From assembly GCA_031308135.1 (NCBI GenBank), contig JAHLJT010003656.1:71380984-71444983 (forward strand): 64,000 nucleotides of DNA, in the 5' to 3' direction. A model generated the notes under the pieces. The model saw nothing but the letters and a program-made list of their open reading frames with translations, was not told the origin of the DNA and ran no database searches. Positions 44,311 through 55,361 of the stretch are shown piece by piece. The translations under genes were made by a program, and so were the position numbers. Position 1 is the first letter of the stretch. Every line of letters begins with the position of its first letter. The DNA comes from Acheta domesticus (lineage: Eukaryota > Arthropoda > Insecta > Orthoptera > Gryllidae).

Positions 44311-45167
44311 TGTTCTTTCAGGATGATGGCACTGCAAAAATCGTATTGAAGAAATAATCTGAAATATCAAATAAAGATCTTTAACGTGTAAATTGAAATA
44401 TTACATTTATTTTAAATGTAAGCAAATTTAAAAATAGGCCTTAACACTCCGCCCGAAGTTTGTCTTTATTTGCTACTTCACTAAAAATATGCGCAAAGGA
44501 ATCTCAATGATAGTTTCAATTTTTCTTATAAAAACATTGTTCGTACATTTTTCGTCCGACCTCGGTAACAGTGGTGAGTTACTTTCTTACAAAGGACGAT
44601 TTCACTCACGAACTTCCATTCAAAAGTTCCTTTTGGTTCTTGTCCGTTCACAACCGCATTCTTTACCACATTTACTTTGTGTAGTGGTCCGTGAAAAATG
44701 TACAGGCCTGAGCTCACTTAGCGCTTTCAGAAATGATCTCTTCTCGATTTTAGAAAGCGTCTTCTAATATCATTTATTTTTGCATTTTTTTATGAAAGGT
44801 GCATTTTAACTTATTCCTTGTATGTGAAAGTCATCAATTTTCTGGCAACCGATAATGAAAGTTTTTACTTTTCCTTTGCATACACTTTAAAATCAATTTT
44901 ATCTTAATCTCATAATCATGGCACCATGGCAATCCAATTGCTAAAAATGGAAGTAACATTATTTAATCTATTAAAATTTATTAATTTTTATTCGTACTGT
45001 TTATATCATATCCGAGTAGGCCATTTGTAATGGCAGGGATATCAAAATGAAAATCACACTTGTTAGTATGAGCTTTACACTTAGTATTACATTTTTATAG
45101 TTATCTGTGTCTTTATTTTATTTTGGTTTGTTTACTTCAATTATTTTTCTTTTCTAACTTTTTTGGT
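44311..45167. other. AT-rich DNA, no gene
   Basis: The frame at 44489-44767 and its minus-strand shadow have no domain. Nothing else is seen. Confidence 0.35.
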
Positions 45168-45370
45168 ATTTAAAGTCGCTTTAACTACTAGGTCATTAGC
45201 GACCACTATTGGATGTAACGTTCTGGTATGAGGATGTAACGATATGGTGATGATAGGGGGTGAAAGGACGAACACATTGAACCATGCCCGAGGCGGGAGT
45301 CGAACCCGCGACCGCACGTTCAAGATCACTACAGCACTACTGTCTTAACGATCTCGGCCACGCGGTCGAC
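45168..45370 (-). mobile_element. Family-A SINE, minus strand, near full length
   Basis: From 45370 downward: ACCGCGTGGCCGAGATCGTT (box A), CGCGGGTTCGACTCCCGCC (box B and T-arm), GCATGGTTCAATGTGTTCG, GTTACATCCAATAGTGGTCG, and a tail of AAAGCGACTTTAAATACC. Alignable end to end with 7056-7270. Confidence 0.85.
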
Positions 45371-45449
45371 TTTTCTAACATTGTATTATTTCAATTTTCA
45401 TTTTTTTAATGAACTGTCACTGAGCTTACACTCATTTGTAGTAATAAAT

Positions 45450-45468
45450 TATAATAATAATAATAATA

Positions 45469-45499
<31 letters not shown>

Positions 45500-45500
45500 G
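45450..45500. repeat. (TAA)n joined to (TTA)n, self-complementary microsatellite
   Basis: AAT repeats switch to ATT repeats at about 45470, forming a potential hairpin of about 20 bp per arm. Confidence 0.9.
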
Positions 45501-45810
45501 CTTACTTGTGATGTCATTTTAAACTCTTGCGTATGTTTTTTAGAAGACTGAACTGTAGCCTTTTCACGAACATTTTATATAGGAAAAACAGCTGTAAAAT
45601 AAACTGATGTTAATAATTATAATATTATTAATAATAATAGTAACAATAAGAAGAAGTAATATTAATTTATTATTTCAAATAAGCTTAGTTCGGTGGCAGT
45701 TAATCCAAATTACAAAAACAAAAATTTTAAAAAGATATTCAAACAATTAAGTTAATTTATTGAATTAAGAAAAAATGTGGGGATGTGTAGTAGCACTACG
45801 AAGTTAATGC
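45501..45810. other. AT-rich spacer, nothing recognised
   Basis: Low-complexity ATT/AAT and AATAAT stretches only. Confidence 0.4.
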
Positions 45811-46820
45811 TGTAAATAATATGTTTACTGCTTTTCTCATAATTATCGTTTTGTTGTGTTACACGAGACTAAAATCAATTGCCATATTTTTTTAAAATTT
45901 GTCTTAAATGCTCTTTACTTTCGACTGTATTCGTGGAATAAGTCTAGACATTGAGTTCAAGAAAACAACGTTGCCATTCCGTGATCAAGCACTGGATGCC
46001 GAGCGGGGAAAGCTGATTAGCCTCTCTCCCTGGCGATAAAACAGACTGCAACTTTACCGTTAAAGGAATAAAAAAATTGCAAGCAAAGCGAAAGCGAACG
46101 AAAAAGGACAAAAAATACCTTTTTCTAGTAAGAACAAGCTGAAGTCCATTTTCGGTAATGCTGTGAATAACAGTGAAATAGAAGAATAATTTTTAATATT
46201 CAAATTTTATTCTCAATTGCTCACTCAGTATAAGAAATTGCGGCAATTCAATTACAAGAAGTAATTTAATTATGTGTGTAGTTGCATATGGTAAAAAATG
46301 TGTTCCAGAGGTAATTTCAATGTAGCATACAATTTAATTTTGTTCGCTCAATATTGAGCAATTTTTTTTCAGTGTCTTAAGCAATGCAGTTGTTTTCCCT
46401 ACACAAGCTGTTTCAGTCGGTCAGTCAGTCAAGCTGTTTGCCTTGCATATTATCATAGAATTAACACTACATTGTTAAACTGATGTTGAGACATAAAACC
46501 AACGAAAAATATGTTTAACGAATCGTTTTTCCACAAACTTGTTTGACTACATATCCGGACGTGTGTTTGGCAAGAGCCTGCTGACCGACTTAGTGTTATC
46601 CCAGTGGCATAGATCTCAAGGAGGCCTTATAATCAGATGTGAATAGTACGTAATATATGTTGTTCTTGAACTCAATGTCTAGGCTTATGCCACGAATACA
46701 GCCGCAAGTAAAGAGCACTTAAGACAAATTTTAAAAAAATATGGCAATTCGTTTTAGTCTCTCATATAACACAACAAAACGATGATTATGAGAAAAGCAC
46801 GTAAACACATTATTTATGGA
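45811..46820. mobile_element. 1.0-kb non-autonomous element with ~150-bp terminal inverted repeats
   Basis: The left arm 45811-45962 and right arm 46669-46820 are reverse complements along their length. Shared blocks, read from the outside in, include TGCTTTTCTCATAAT, CGTTTTGTTGTGTTA, TTGCCATATTTTTTTAAAAT, TGTATTCGTGG and ACATTGAGTTCAAG. The 700-bp interior has no long frame. Long arms and lack of a transposase fit a deletion derivative of a DNA transposon; the superfamily is unknown. Target duplications could not be assigned. Confidence 0.85.
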
Positions 46821-47829
46821 ATTATATTTTTTACAATAGTTCGAGACTTAAACTTCATTTCAAAAGAGAAAAGTTCTTTTAGACATGTCATCGAAATTTC
46901 CCTGTCGCCCAGAAAACTCGGGTTGAGAGTTTGCATTGGAAAGAAGCATCGAGACCAACACACTAGAATCAAATAATACTTGCAAATTTTATAGTTTCTT
47001 CTTCTCAGGCCGGATTTTCAAGAATTTAGACTATTTTTGAAAAATATAAACATATTTTCACATTTCATATATAATCAGTTTTGTGTATTTGTACGTATGT
47101 TGAGTTGTTTAAGCCGATATTAGCAGAATATTACATTAAAAAAGAGATCAAGTGGTCTCAATATTTCAAAGTTGCACAATACTTCAAACAAACAAGAAAA
47201 CGGTAGAAGGCTTTTGGAAACGAACATCATGGAAATGGAACGTCGTGGTCTAGACAAAAGAGGACTTCCTGAAGACTAGACAAGATATTTAACTTGTATG
47301 GCAAGCAATGTGTATGAAAAAGTGGTCATTTAAAGTCTTTAAGCATTATAACATCATCACAACTATGGATATCTGTCGGTTTTATTATAAAACATGATTG
47401 TACGTAATCTAAACGACTATGAAATAGATTATTTAACCATGAAGAGTAGTTAATATTATTAATATTAATAGCACTTTCCTTGTGTACACAAATTCGCTAT
47501 CAAAAACTTGCATAGGTTCATCACAGCGCAAGTCATGTGCACCATCTAAAACAATAACGCATTTCGTTTATACCATTAGCAGCCGTGTATACCATTACCA
47601 CCTGTTCCCTGAGCGACAAAGCTCTCCGTCTCTCTCGCGTGGGCGTGTTTCGTTATACCCCGTTCGTCCTCCGGCAAATGTCTCGTTTCGCAGCTCGTCT
47701 GATTACGCGGTCCCGCGTAAGAACAAGTGGGAGAGGGATACGTGGGGCAAAAACGGTTTGCAGTAGCTTCTTCTTCAACCACTCGCGGCTCCCTCGTTAG
47801 TCCTGTCGGCGAGGGTAGATGCGGTGGCA
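46821..47829. other. Mostly AT-rich DNA, no gene
   Basis: 47560-47800 is less AT-rich and open on both strands (for example 47482-47766 plus), but lacks domains or splice support. Confidence 0.35.
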
Positions 47830-47905
47830 GCTGTGATGGCTCAGTGACAGTATTCAGTATTTCCGTGGCCTCTGCAGCGTTGCTGACCGGGAGGTACTAT
47901 AGTTC
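47830..47905 (+). mobile_element. Family-B SINE head fragment
   Basis: GTGATGGCTCAGTGACAGT and CCTCTGCAGCG, followed by CTGACCGGGAGGTAC, match the first 70 bp of family B. The sequence then switches at 47906 into the foldback element, which appears to have replaced or interrupted the SINE. Confidence 0.55.
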
Positions 47906-48122
47906 GATTTTTATAACTCTGTCCCTCCAGCCCCTATGGCCACGAATATCACACGGCATTTCGCGTCTTTCTCGCTCGTGCCGCTAGATGTCGCATGAAC
48001 GCGAACACTGCTTGATACGGTCGCGATCATGCGATATCTAGCGGTACGACTGAGAAAGACGCGAAATATCGTAACAAATTCCATCGTGAAGGCGGGCCTT
48101 GACGGGCAGTGTTATAAAAATC
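47906..48122. mobile_element. Foldback family F, copy 1 (217 bp, intact)
   Basis: The ends GATTTTTATAAC and GTTATAAAAATC are mirrored. The arms contain GCATTTCGCGTCTTTCTC against GAGAAAGACGCGAAATATC, and GTGCCGCTAGATGTCGCATG against CATGCGATATCTAGCGGTAC. The loop includes ACACTGCTTGATACGG. The same arrangement recurs at 53343-53588 and 55362-56175, defining a three-copy family. Non-coding. Confidence 0.9.
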
Positions 48123-48540
48123 GCACTATACAGTGCCGGCAGCGTACAAGAAACTCTGACAGTTCAAAGCGCTGTTGCCACATATTAATATCCACATGCC
48201 ACCACCTACATTACGGATAAATTAAATCTCAAAACATTAACACTTGCACAGGCTACGACACTTGATATCATGTTCATCACAACTTTCACCAAAGCGGAAT
48301 CTTATCACCTCCGCGACTTCGGGTGAGTCAGATGAACGGCAACGTGGAACGCTGGCTGAAAGAAAGTAAACAAATACTCGCAAGCTGATTGCTTTAGAGC
48401 AGGTCACATGACGTACCACAGCACGTGGCGAGAGAACTGTCAGAGTCGCTTGTACACTGCCACTAGTGTAGTGTTCGACTCTCGCATGTCGGTGGCGGAT
48501 TTTCGACATTATACTTCAAAAAACTATACTTCAAAATTTA
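48123..48540. other. Short stretch without a recognised gene
   Basis: Frames at 48029-48220 and 48237-48509 overlap and lack domains. Confidence 0.35.
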
Positions 48541-48543
48541 TTT

Positions 48544-48710
48544 TACACAGTCCGTTGTCGTTTCATCAGCTGCTACGGCGCCATCCAATTGGAAGATTAA
48601 AGTTTTTACCTAAATTCATTTCCTAAACGTCACTACTGTAGGTGTCATCCCATCAAGCTCCCGATTGGATGACACCATAACAGCTGATTAACGTCAACGG
48701 ACTTTATGTT
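48544..48710. mobile_element. Inverted-repeat element (~165 bp)
   Basis: The left arm has CAGTCCGTTGTCGTTTCATC, then AGCTGCTACGGCGCCATCCA. The right arm in reverse complement has AAGTCCGTTGACGTTAATC, then AGCTGTTATGGTGTCATCCA. The arms are about 45 bp with mismatches; the loop is non-coding. Confidence 0.75.
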
Positions 48711-48748
48711 TAAATGAAAGTATAGCTACATACCTGGATCGAAATCAA

Positions 48749-49045
48749 ATTCTCTTTGAAGGAGGTTGCTCTGATTGGTATTTTGCCACGTTTTCTCCGA
48801 TTATTCCTAGGCGAATGTCGAGGCAGTCCGTTAAGAAACAGGTTACGATCAATGGGATCTTTTCCTTCTTCATTTTCGTACCCTCATCACTTCTTTCACA
48901 CCCACATACATCCAGGCATACATGTTTACATGCATTCTCTACACATTTGTAATCCATCCCACAAATTAGGAGACCAGTCGGGATATTAGAACTTGTTCTG
49001 GTTGGAACGAAATACCTGGAGAAGGAAAACTCTACAAACCAACGT
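48749..49045 (+). mobile_element. Family-B SINE, internal fragment
   Basis: GGTTGCTCTGATTGGTATTT, then TTTTCTCCGATTATTCC, AGGCGAATGTCGAGGCAG, a C/A-rich tract, and GAGACCAGTCGGGATATTAG match the central part of the family. Both the head and the end are missing; repeat D follows at once. Confidence 0.7.
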
Positions 49046-49059
49046 AAAAGGCTGCACCG

Positions 49060-49350
49060 AATCTCACGTTCCAGTGCTGGAGGAAAACCCCCTCTCCCTG
49101 CATGTAACAGTTACAGCAAAAACTAAGAAAACTTTGCAGACGTTCTGCCCTTCATCTCCCTCTTTCCTCTTCCATCACCCTTTCACTATCTCCCTCCCTC
49201 ACCTTGTCCCTGCCTGTCTGTTTCTGCCGCACTCTGTCCTCATTCACATTTAATTGCAGATTCTGCACATCTCTGAGCAGGTGAGGTAAGATCAGGAACC
49301 GTTGGACCAGCAAAAATGAAATAGATTGTTTAAGAAGGTTTCATCCTTAT
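49060..49350 (+). repeat. Dispersed repeat D, copy 2
   Basis: Matches 12515-12790 in order: CTAAGAAAAC, GCAGACGTTCTGCCCTTCAT, CTCCCTCTTTCC, CATTCACATTTAATTGCAGA, TTCTGCACATC and GAGCAGGTGAG. It is followed by a (CA)n microsatellite at 49350-49390. Confidence 0.7.
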
Positions 49351-49390
49351 ACATACACACACACATACACACACACATACACACACACAC

Positions 49391-51327
49391 TATATATACT
49401 TTTATATTACAGTACTAATCATCATAGTTGTTGAGGAGCCCAGAAACATTAAAAATCAATAATTAGGTGGCGACGGTGGTGACGAAAACAACTGTAGCTG
49501 GAACTGTGGCAAAGGCAGTTGCGGTGCCGATGGGTGTTGCGGGAAGGAGATTGTAAAGTTAACACCAGCGGCAGAAGTATTTATTGGTACCTTGGTTTGG
49601 ACTGTGGCAAATGGGGACACTGAAACATAATGCGGTTACACTCGAAGTAGTTACATGTCAAACTATGAGAGTCGAGGCTTTTCATGACGGAAATAGGGTA
49701 GTAATATTTAAGGAGAAGAGCAAAGCAAGGATGAGGACGAAGAGAATGAAGAAGAAACGTAACAAAGAAAGTGTGGAAAAAAAGAGTGTAAGTAAAAAGA
49801 CGGACATAAGTAAGGAAATACGGAAGAGTATGCTTTAGAAACGGAAGTTGAGGAGGTTAAGGAGGATAATTAGGAGCAGTAAAATTTCTAAGAAGGCATA
49901 TGAAAGGACGAAATAAGGGAAGAAATAGAACAAAAAGAAGAGGAAGAAGGAAGCAGAAGTAAAGAAAGATGAAGAGTAGGGAGAGAAAATGATGGCCATA
50001 ATGTTTACAATGATCTTTGTGGTGGTTTTATGATGCAGGTGTTTAGGGTTTTGGTTGACATTGGATGATGATGATGATGATGATCAGTTGGTGTTGCAGT
50101 GATGTTGATGGAGAGCCGAATCAATGCCTTAGAGGAAGTATCGGTGCCTGGACCATAGAAGGAATCTCCGTATGTCAGATCCAGGGGCGGCCATGGGGAC
50201 TAATTTAAACATTAATATTGTTTAGTACACTACAAAAACAGTGCACAATATAATAACAAATGTTTTTATTATTTAACAAAATCTATGATGGCCCCCTCCA
50301 AAATGAGCGGCTGGATCCGCTCCTGTTCCGCAGCCAGAGTGCATTCACGCGATACTCCTTTCATTTGTTTTACTCTCTTGCGATAGACCGCGCTCGCGAA
50401 TGTTCTGTGCCATTAATCTACGAACTTCTTATAAACGAATGGTTTTTTTCCATTTCTCGTGAAGTATGTTATTAGGTACTACGGTACCACCTGTGTAATT
50501 GGAACATAAAACCGTTGTTAGATTAGAAAGTAGATTTATCATTTTCAATATATAATGCCATTAAGTCGCGTATATGTGCACTTAAGTATTTATGCAACTC
50601 CATTAGCAATTAAAATGGTACGTATTGTCGTATCGTATAAACTAAAATAACTTGTATCAGATTTGGTTAGTTTTTAATCATTGGCGGACGTTTTTTAGGA
50701 GACAAAAGTTTACCATCAATACATGTCATCATTTTTTACAGGCGGAATCGCAATAAATCGGATTACTGACCCAATTTCGGAAAACCCACCACAAAAAATG
50801 TCCTCGTCATTAGTGACCGAATTTATCATTTTTTTCATTGACAGAAAACGCGATTTTCATAATCATCTCTGACCAAGTCTTCTCCACTTTTACCAAAAAT
50901 TTACATTCTTTAAAACAGTTTATATGTAGCTAATATATAAAATTCAATTTCACTGCCTATCACCATAAATAACTGTAAAATACACAATAATTGAAAATCT
51001 TAGAGCAGTAATAAGATACGTCATACAAGCCACACCACGCCTCCCGATGTTCATAAATATAAAAGACTTTAAAGAATGTGCGGTTTATCGTGTAACTAGT
51101 ACATATTTGTCTTACTCATATTTAAGAAGGGCTTGGTGCAATAACATTAAACGCACGTTCCACCAAAATCGAGATATTAATATTTACTACAGCGGGACAG
51201 ATGCACTGGCTAGGGTGACTTATCTTGTTATTGTCCCAAACCCTTCAATTTAATTATGTAAAGAGCTGTATGTTGATAAATTAAATTACCAGAAGATATT
51301 CCCCTCGGGTTGCTGCTACCACAAACC
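49391..51327. other. Non-coding DNA with a purine-rich tract
   Basis: 49690-49990 is purine-rich (GAAGAAG and AAGGAGGA types) and opens an artefact Lys-rich frame (49584-49838). ATGATG repeats occur at 50067-50083. 50170-50340 resembles repeat ends with GGCTGGATCCGC. No gene recognised. Confidence 0.4.
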
Positions 51328-51555
51328 ATGCTAATACTTGTATGTATCATCCTCACAGTTTCCGCAAACCGAAAGAAAGCGCGGGCGAAAGACTCCGATC
51401 GCGCGCCACCTGCCGGCGAGGGCGACCCGCTGGGCGTCTTCCCAGACGTCGCCCCTCCCACCTCCGTCCCCCTCCCCGCACCACCGTCCGCGGGCACCTC
51501 GTACGCCGAACGACTTACTCGGCGCGGAGGCCGACGCGGCGGGACGCGACCGCCC
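51328..51555 (+). CDS. Possible exon with a signal-peptide-like N-terminus, unidentified product
   Basis: A plus-strand frame starting at ATG 51328 gives MLILVCIILTVSANRKKARA, a short hydrophobic leader followed by a basic, Pro/Gly-rich sequence with AGEGDPLGVFPDVAPP and GTSYAERLTRRGGRRG. It meets a near-consensus donor (CCC|GTAAGTGGG) after exactly 76 codons, phase 0. Third positions are GC-rich, as in the exons at 5.4-20.6 kb. Against it: a branch-point-like CTAATAC and the acceptor-like ATCCTCACAG lie inside the leader, so an internal exon starting at 51359 is an alternative. GC-rich islands elsewhere also give open frames, and a Pro-rich minisatellite follows. No family recognised. Confidence 0.33.
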
Positions 51556-51659
51556 GTAAGTGGGTCTAGTGACGCGGCTCCGACGGCGCGGCGGCGGGAG
51601 GCGGTGGGCGGCGGCACACTTCCCCTCCGCAAGCCCCCTGGCGGGAGGGAGGGGATAAG

Positions 51660-52335
51660 GAATCCCCGGCACCGCCACAGTTATCGTCTCCGCCACCGTC
51701 ATTCGCCGTCACCGACAGTCACCGTCGCCGTCAGTCACCGTCACCGAGGCACCGTCGCGATCAGTCGCCGTCAGCGATACAGTTACCGTCACCGTCGCCG
51801 ACAGTCACCGACACTGACACTGACGCCGACACCGGCACCGTCACCGACACAGTCCCCGTCAGAATCACAGTCACCGACAGTTACAATCACTGTCGTCGCC
51901 ACCGACAGTCACATTCACCAACACAGTCACATTCACCGACGCAGTCACTCTCATCGACTCTGTCTCCACCGCCCACCATCGTCACGGACACCATCATAGC
52001 CATCGCCTCCTTCACCGTCACTGCCACTGCCACCGTCACCCCCACCGTCATCGCCAGCGTCATCGTCACCGCCCCTTCATCGTCATCGCCCCCTTCACCG
52101 TCACTGCCCCCTTCACCGTCACCGCCCCCTTCACCGTCACCGCTCCCTTCACCGTCACCGCTCCCTTCACCGTCATCGCCCCCTTCACCGTCACCGTCCC
52201 CTTCACCGTCATCGCCCCCTTCACCGTCACCGCCCCCTTCACCGTCACCGCCCCCTTCACCGTCACCGCCCCCTTCACCGTCACCGCCCCCTTCACCGTC
52301 ACCGCCCCCTTCACCGTCACCGCCACCGCCACAAA
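51660..52335. repeat. CACCGTCACCG minisatellite with an 18-bp unit
   Basis: An irregular (CCGTCA)-type array at 51690-52060 passes into a regular 18-bp unit, CGCCCCCTTCACCGTCAC, at about 52065-52325. Unit length is a multiple of three, so frames translate as repeated Pro-Ser-Pro on one strand and Asp-Gly-Glu-Gly on the other. These are not considered genes. Confidence 0.9.
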
Positions 52336-53342
52336 CGGACGTCCGGGCGCCGCCGTCTTCTGATGCCGGGAGTTCCGGTTTGTTCGGACCGGTTGCTTCG
52401 TAATCCTGCTTCGTGAACACTTTACGAACATTTGTATCGGAATTGCCTGTAAAACGGGATGCTACGCTGCTCTAGAGATTCTTCCGACTTCGGTAACTGG
52501 TCTCCAGATCCTGATGCGTTATTTACGTAATACGTTCCGTTCTACTGGTTTGCCCGGACCGGGTAGGAAGTGATGCCGTAACAGATTGTAAAATTTGCAA
52601 ACTTGAATTATAATATTTCTGAATTAACGCAAATAGATTCTGCCTTGAACGATGTTCTTGTTCCTTGATATTGTTTATAATATTGTTAATACTCACCAAA
52701 ACAATTTCAGAGCTCTCAAACTGGAATTGTTTCTGCTTCAAAATAACGCCCTCCTACTGTAGTACTAGCGATTTCGCAGTTTTGCTGTATTATGTGAAAC
52801 TGAAATATTTCTCCTACCCAGAAAGATCCCCCTTTACGAAAACTTTGCTCTTAAGATATTTTCGTCCATCAAGCATCGGCGTGCTGGCATTTTCTTTCTT
52901 CACTTTTAGCCATCTTACCCACCGCCCTCTTCTTGAAAAAATACACTCCGATAAAAGGAAAGGAGTAATAGGGCAAGTGTCGGCGGGAAATGCATTCCTT
53001 TCTCCAAATAAATCCTTTTCTTCCAAAAGTAGGCCACGGTAAACAATAAACGGATGAAACACCGGTCATCTCCTTGTGAAGCGCCTCCTCTGGCACAAGC
53101 TGACCGGGGTTTTGTGGCGGCGGCGGCGGCGGCGTCAGCGGACGCTCCTCAATGGAGAAGTGCTGAGGCGGCGCAGGCGGTCGAGGTGGGAGGGGGGGGG
53201 AGGAGGGGGGGGGTCGAGGCGGATGTGCGCCGCGCGGGCCGCCTCCTTGGAATTCGGTTTAATCGGCACACGCAGCACCCAACCAGACTCTCGCAGTCTG
53301 GGAAACCCAGCTGCTGGCCCACGCGTACTTGCGAAATGCATT
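52336..53342. other. No gene recognised; GC-rich patch at 53090-53240
   Basis: 52440-53040 is mixed sequence whose frames have no domains. 53110-53140 is (GGC)n and 53190-53212 is G-rich. Nothing coding could be supported. Confidence 0.35.
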
Positions 53343-53588
53343 TGTATACTTCGGTTTTTCTTTCTTGACGCGTGGAGGTGAGTCATCAGAATGGAATATC
53401 TCACGGTATTTCGCGTCGTTCTCGGTGGTGCATCTAGGAGTCGCATGATCGCTCACACTGCTCGATACAATCATCGATTATGCGAATCCTAGCGGCACAA
53501 CCGAGAACGACGCGAAATACCGTGAGATATTTCATTTTGATGACCCCCCCCCCCACGCGCCAAGAAAGAAAAACCGAAGTGTACATAG
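53343..53588. mobile_element. Foldback family F, copy 2 (246 bp, longest arms)
   Basis: The outer arms TATACTTCGGTTTTTCTTTC and GAAAGAAAAACCGAAGTGTA are followed inward by GGAATATCTCACGGTATTTC against GAAATACCGTGAGATATTTC, then CGCGTCGTTCTCGG against CCGAGAACGACGCG. The two arms are almost perfectly complementary over more than 110 bp. A run of 13 C interrupts the right arm at 53547-53559. The loop ACACTGCTCGATACAATC is shared with copies 1 and 3. Confidence 0.9.
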
Positions 53589-54160
53589 TTTTATTGACTG
53601 TTATTGTGGCTACTTTTTCTGACGGTGGGTTTTGGTGTCCTGAGTAGGAAGCTATTTTCTTTTATTTCAAATACAGTATCTTCATATATTGTTCTGCAGA
53701 GTATGTTGTTGAACTTAATGTTTGTTGAAAGGTAATGTGAATTCATTTTCAAACATTGAAAAGTCTTGAAATTCACAATAGTTAATAATATTTCATTTTT
53801 TAATTCAACATATTGAAATAATTAAAAACTTTAAAAATGCTTCCAAAGATATATTTCATCCAGTCTGTAATGTATGATAAAATTTTTAAAAAAATCTGAT
53901 TTTGTTTAGATTCATAACAGGATAAATTCCCATAATAAGGGTATGTGAAACAGATGTCGAAAGTCGAATGATCCAGTAAAAAAAGCTTGCAAGTTTTGAG
54001 ATCATTCGCAACGTCCAAAATAAGCATATTCTGGTTTTTACCTGAACCGCAATCTGTGAAATTTCACATAATGGGACCTGCAGGTTTTCACTTCGGCGCT
54101 ATTCGGAGCGTGTAATTCAAACGTTGGAGGCGACGCTCGCAAGGAGCACATCGATCGTCC
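53589..54160. other. AT-rich DNA, no gene
   Basis: Minus-strand frames at 53591-53776 and 53800-54027 are AT-rich without domains. Confidence 0.35.
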
Positions 54161-54698
54161 CCACCGCTCCCACCGTGTCAATCGTAAACCGCGCCGACCC
54201 TGCCCGTCATACCCACAGTACCCACCGTGCTCACCGTGGCAATTGTGTACACCACTTATATTGTGCTCATTGAACTCACAATGTCCATCGTGTGAATCAT
54301 ATAGTATTTCGCGTGAAGCTACCCACCATCCCCGCCGTATCCACCATTCCCACCAAACCTTCCGTGATAACCGTACATCGTGCTCATTTCCACATTGCCC
54401 ATTTTCAATATCCTTCTTCCTCTGTACCCTCCGCATCCACTGTGCCCACCGAATCCATTATTCTCACAGTTCCCACCGCGCCCATCACACCCATACTGCC
54501 CACGATATCCATCTTATACACCATACAATTGTTGCCCACCGTGCCCACCACATCCACCGCCGCAATCGTACACACCGCGCACCATCCTGAGCACTTCATT
54601 TCCCACATTCATTGCGACAACCTAACTCCCTCCGCCCAAATTCTACCACGCCCCCGCCAGACCCAGTGCAGCCATCACATCCACGCACCCGCCCCACC
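54161..54698. repeat. CCCACCGTG-type degenerate minisatellite
   Basis: Irregular units such as ACCGTGCCCACC and CCATACTGCCCACG fill the stretch. The last part (54475-54695) is repeated, diverged, at 55195-55340 and 56560-56640 on the far side of inserted elements. Confidence 0.75.
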
Positions 54699-55192
54699 GG
54701 GAGAGGTGGCTCGCGGCATCAACTGATTCACTGCAGTGCCTCTGACCGGCAGATCCTACTCTAGAGTCCCGATTGTGGCAGGATTTTCGACACGAGCTTG
54801 TCAGCAAGGTCGAATTCAGTCGCTGCTCGGAGGAGAATTCTAGCGGCCGACTCGGTAGTTTGTCAGGCGAATGCCGAAGCGGTACCCTAACAAACGGGCC
54901 ATGTACCGCGCGCGATGTTTCCTACCTCTTCCTTGTTCTACCCTCTCCCCTTACACACTCTTACACTAACATGCACTATACTACCACACATGCCGAGAGC
55001 CCAGTCTGGGGCAATGCCCACTGATGGAAGATACGTGGTTGGGAGGAAACCCCGCTAGTCGCCGGTAGGTCGACGCCAGATCTCGTCATCCAGCGGGGAA
55101 AGACCACCGTCAACTTACTAGAGAAAAACAATCACTAAACTTACGGGACTCATTACCATAGCAGTTGACGCGCCCGGAACCACTAACAATCA
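54699..55192 (+). mobile_element. Family-B SINE, full length
   Basis: GGGAGAGGTGGCTCGCGGCA (head), CACTGCAGTGCCTCTGACCG, GGTCGAATTCAGTCGCTG, GGAGGAGAATTCTAGCGGCC, a C/A-rich middle, GTAGGTCGACGCCAGATCTC, and a 3' end CGCCCGGAACCACTAACAAT. It is flanked on both sides by the same minisatellite. Confidence 0.85.
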
Positions 55193-55361
55193 TATCACAG
55201 TACCCACCGCGCCCATTACACCCATCCTGACCGTGATACCCATCTTACCTACCGAACAATCGGTGCCTATCGTTCCCACCACACCCATCTTCCCAATCGT
55301 ACACATCGCACCCCACCCTGACCACTGCTTATACCGCAGTTTTTGTGACCACATACAGTAC
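55193..55361. repeat. Second part of the CCCACC minisatellite
   Basis: TACCCACCGCGCCCATTACA, CCATCCTGACCGTGATACCC and CACCACACCCATCTTCCC correspond to 54470-54600 in the same order and orientation. Confidence 0.75.

Noticed and set aside
43586..44370. Six overlapping frames of about 110-215 residues (Ala/Gly/Arg or Pro/Ala-rich)
   Set aside because: Products of the stop-free 7-bp GC repeat on both strands, with no domain and no agreement on one frame.
51359..51555. Use of this segment as the next exon of the 5.4-20.6 kb gene
   Set aside because: The acceptor-like site could accept phase 2, but that frame gives an Arg-rich low-complexity peptide; evidence is too weak to join it.
51887..52431. 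177-residue Asp/Gly/Glu repeat frame on the minus strand
   Set aside because: Encoded by an 18-bp minisatellite; other frames are equally open and no initiation or splice context supports it.
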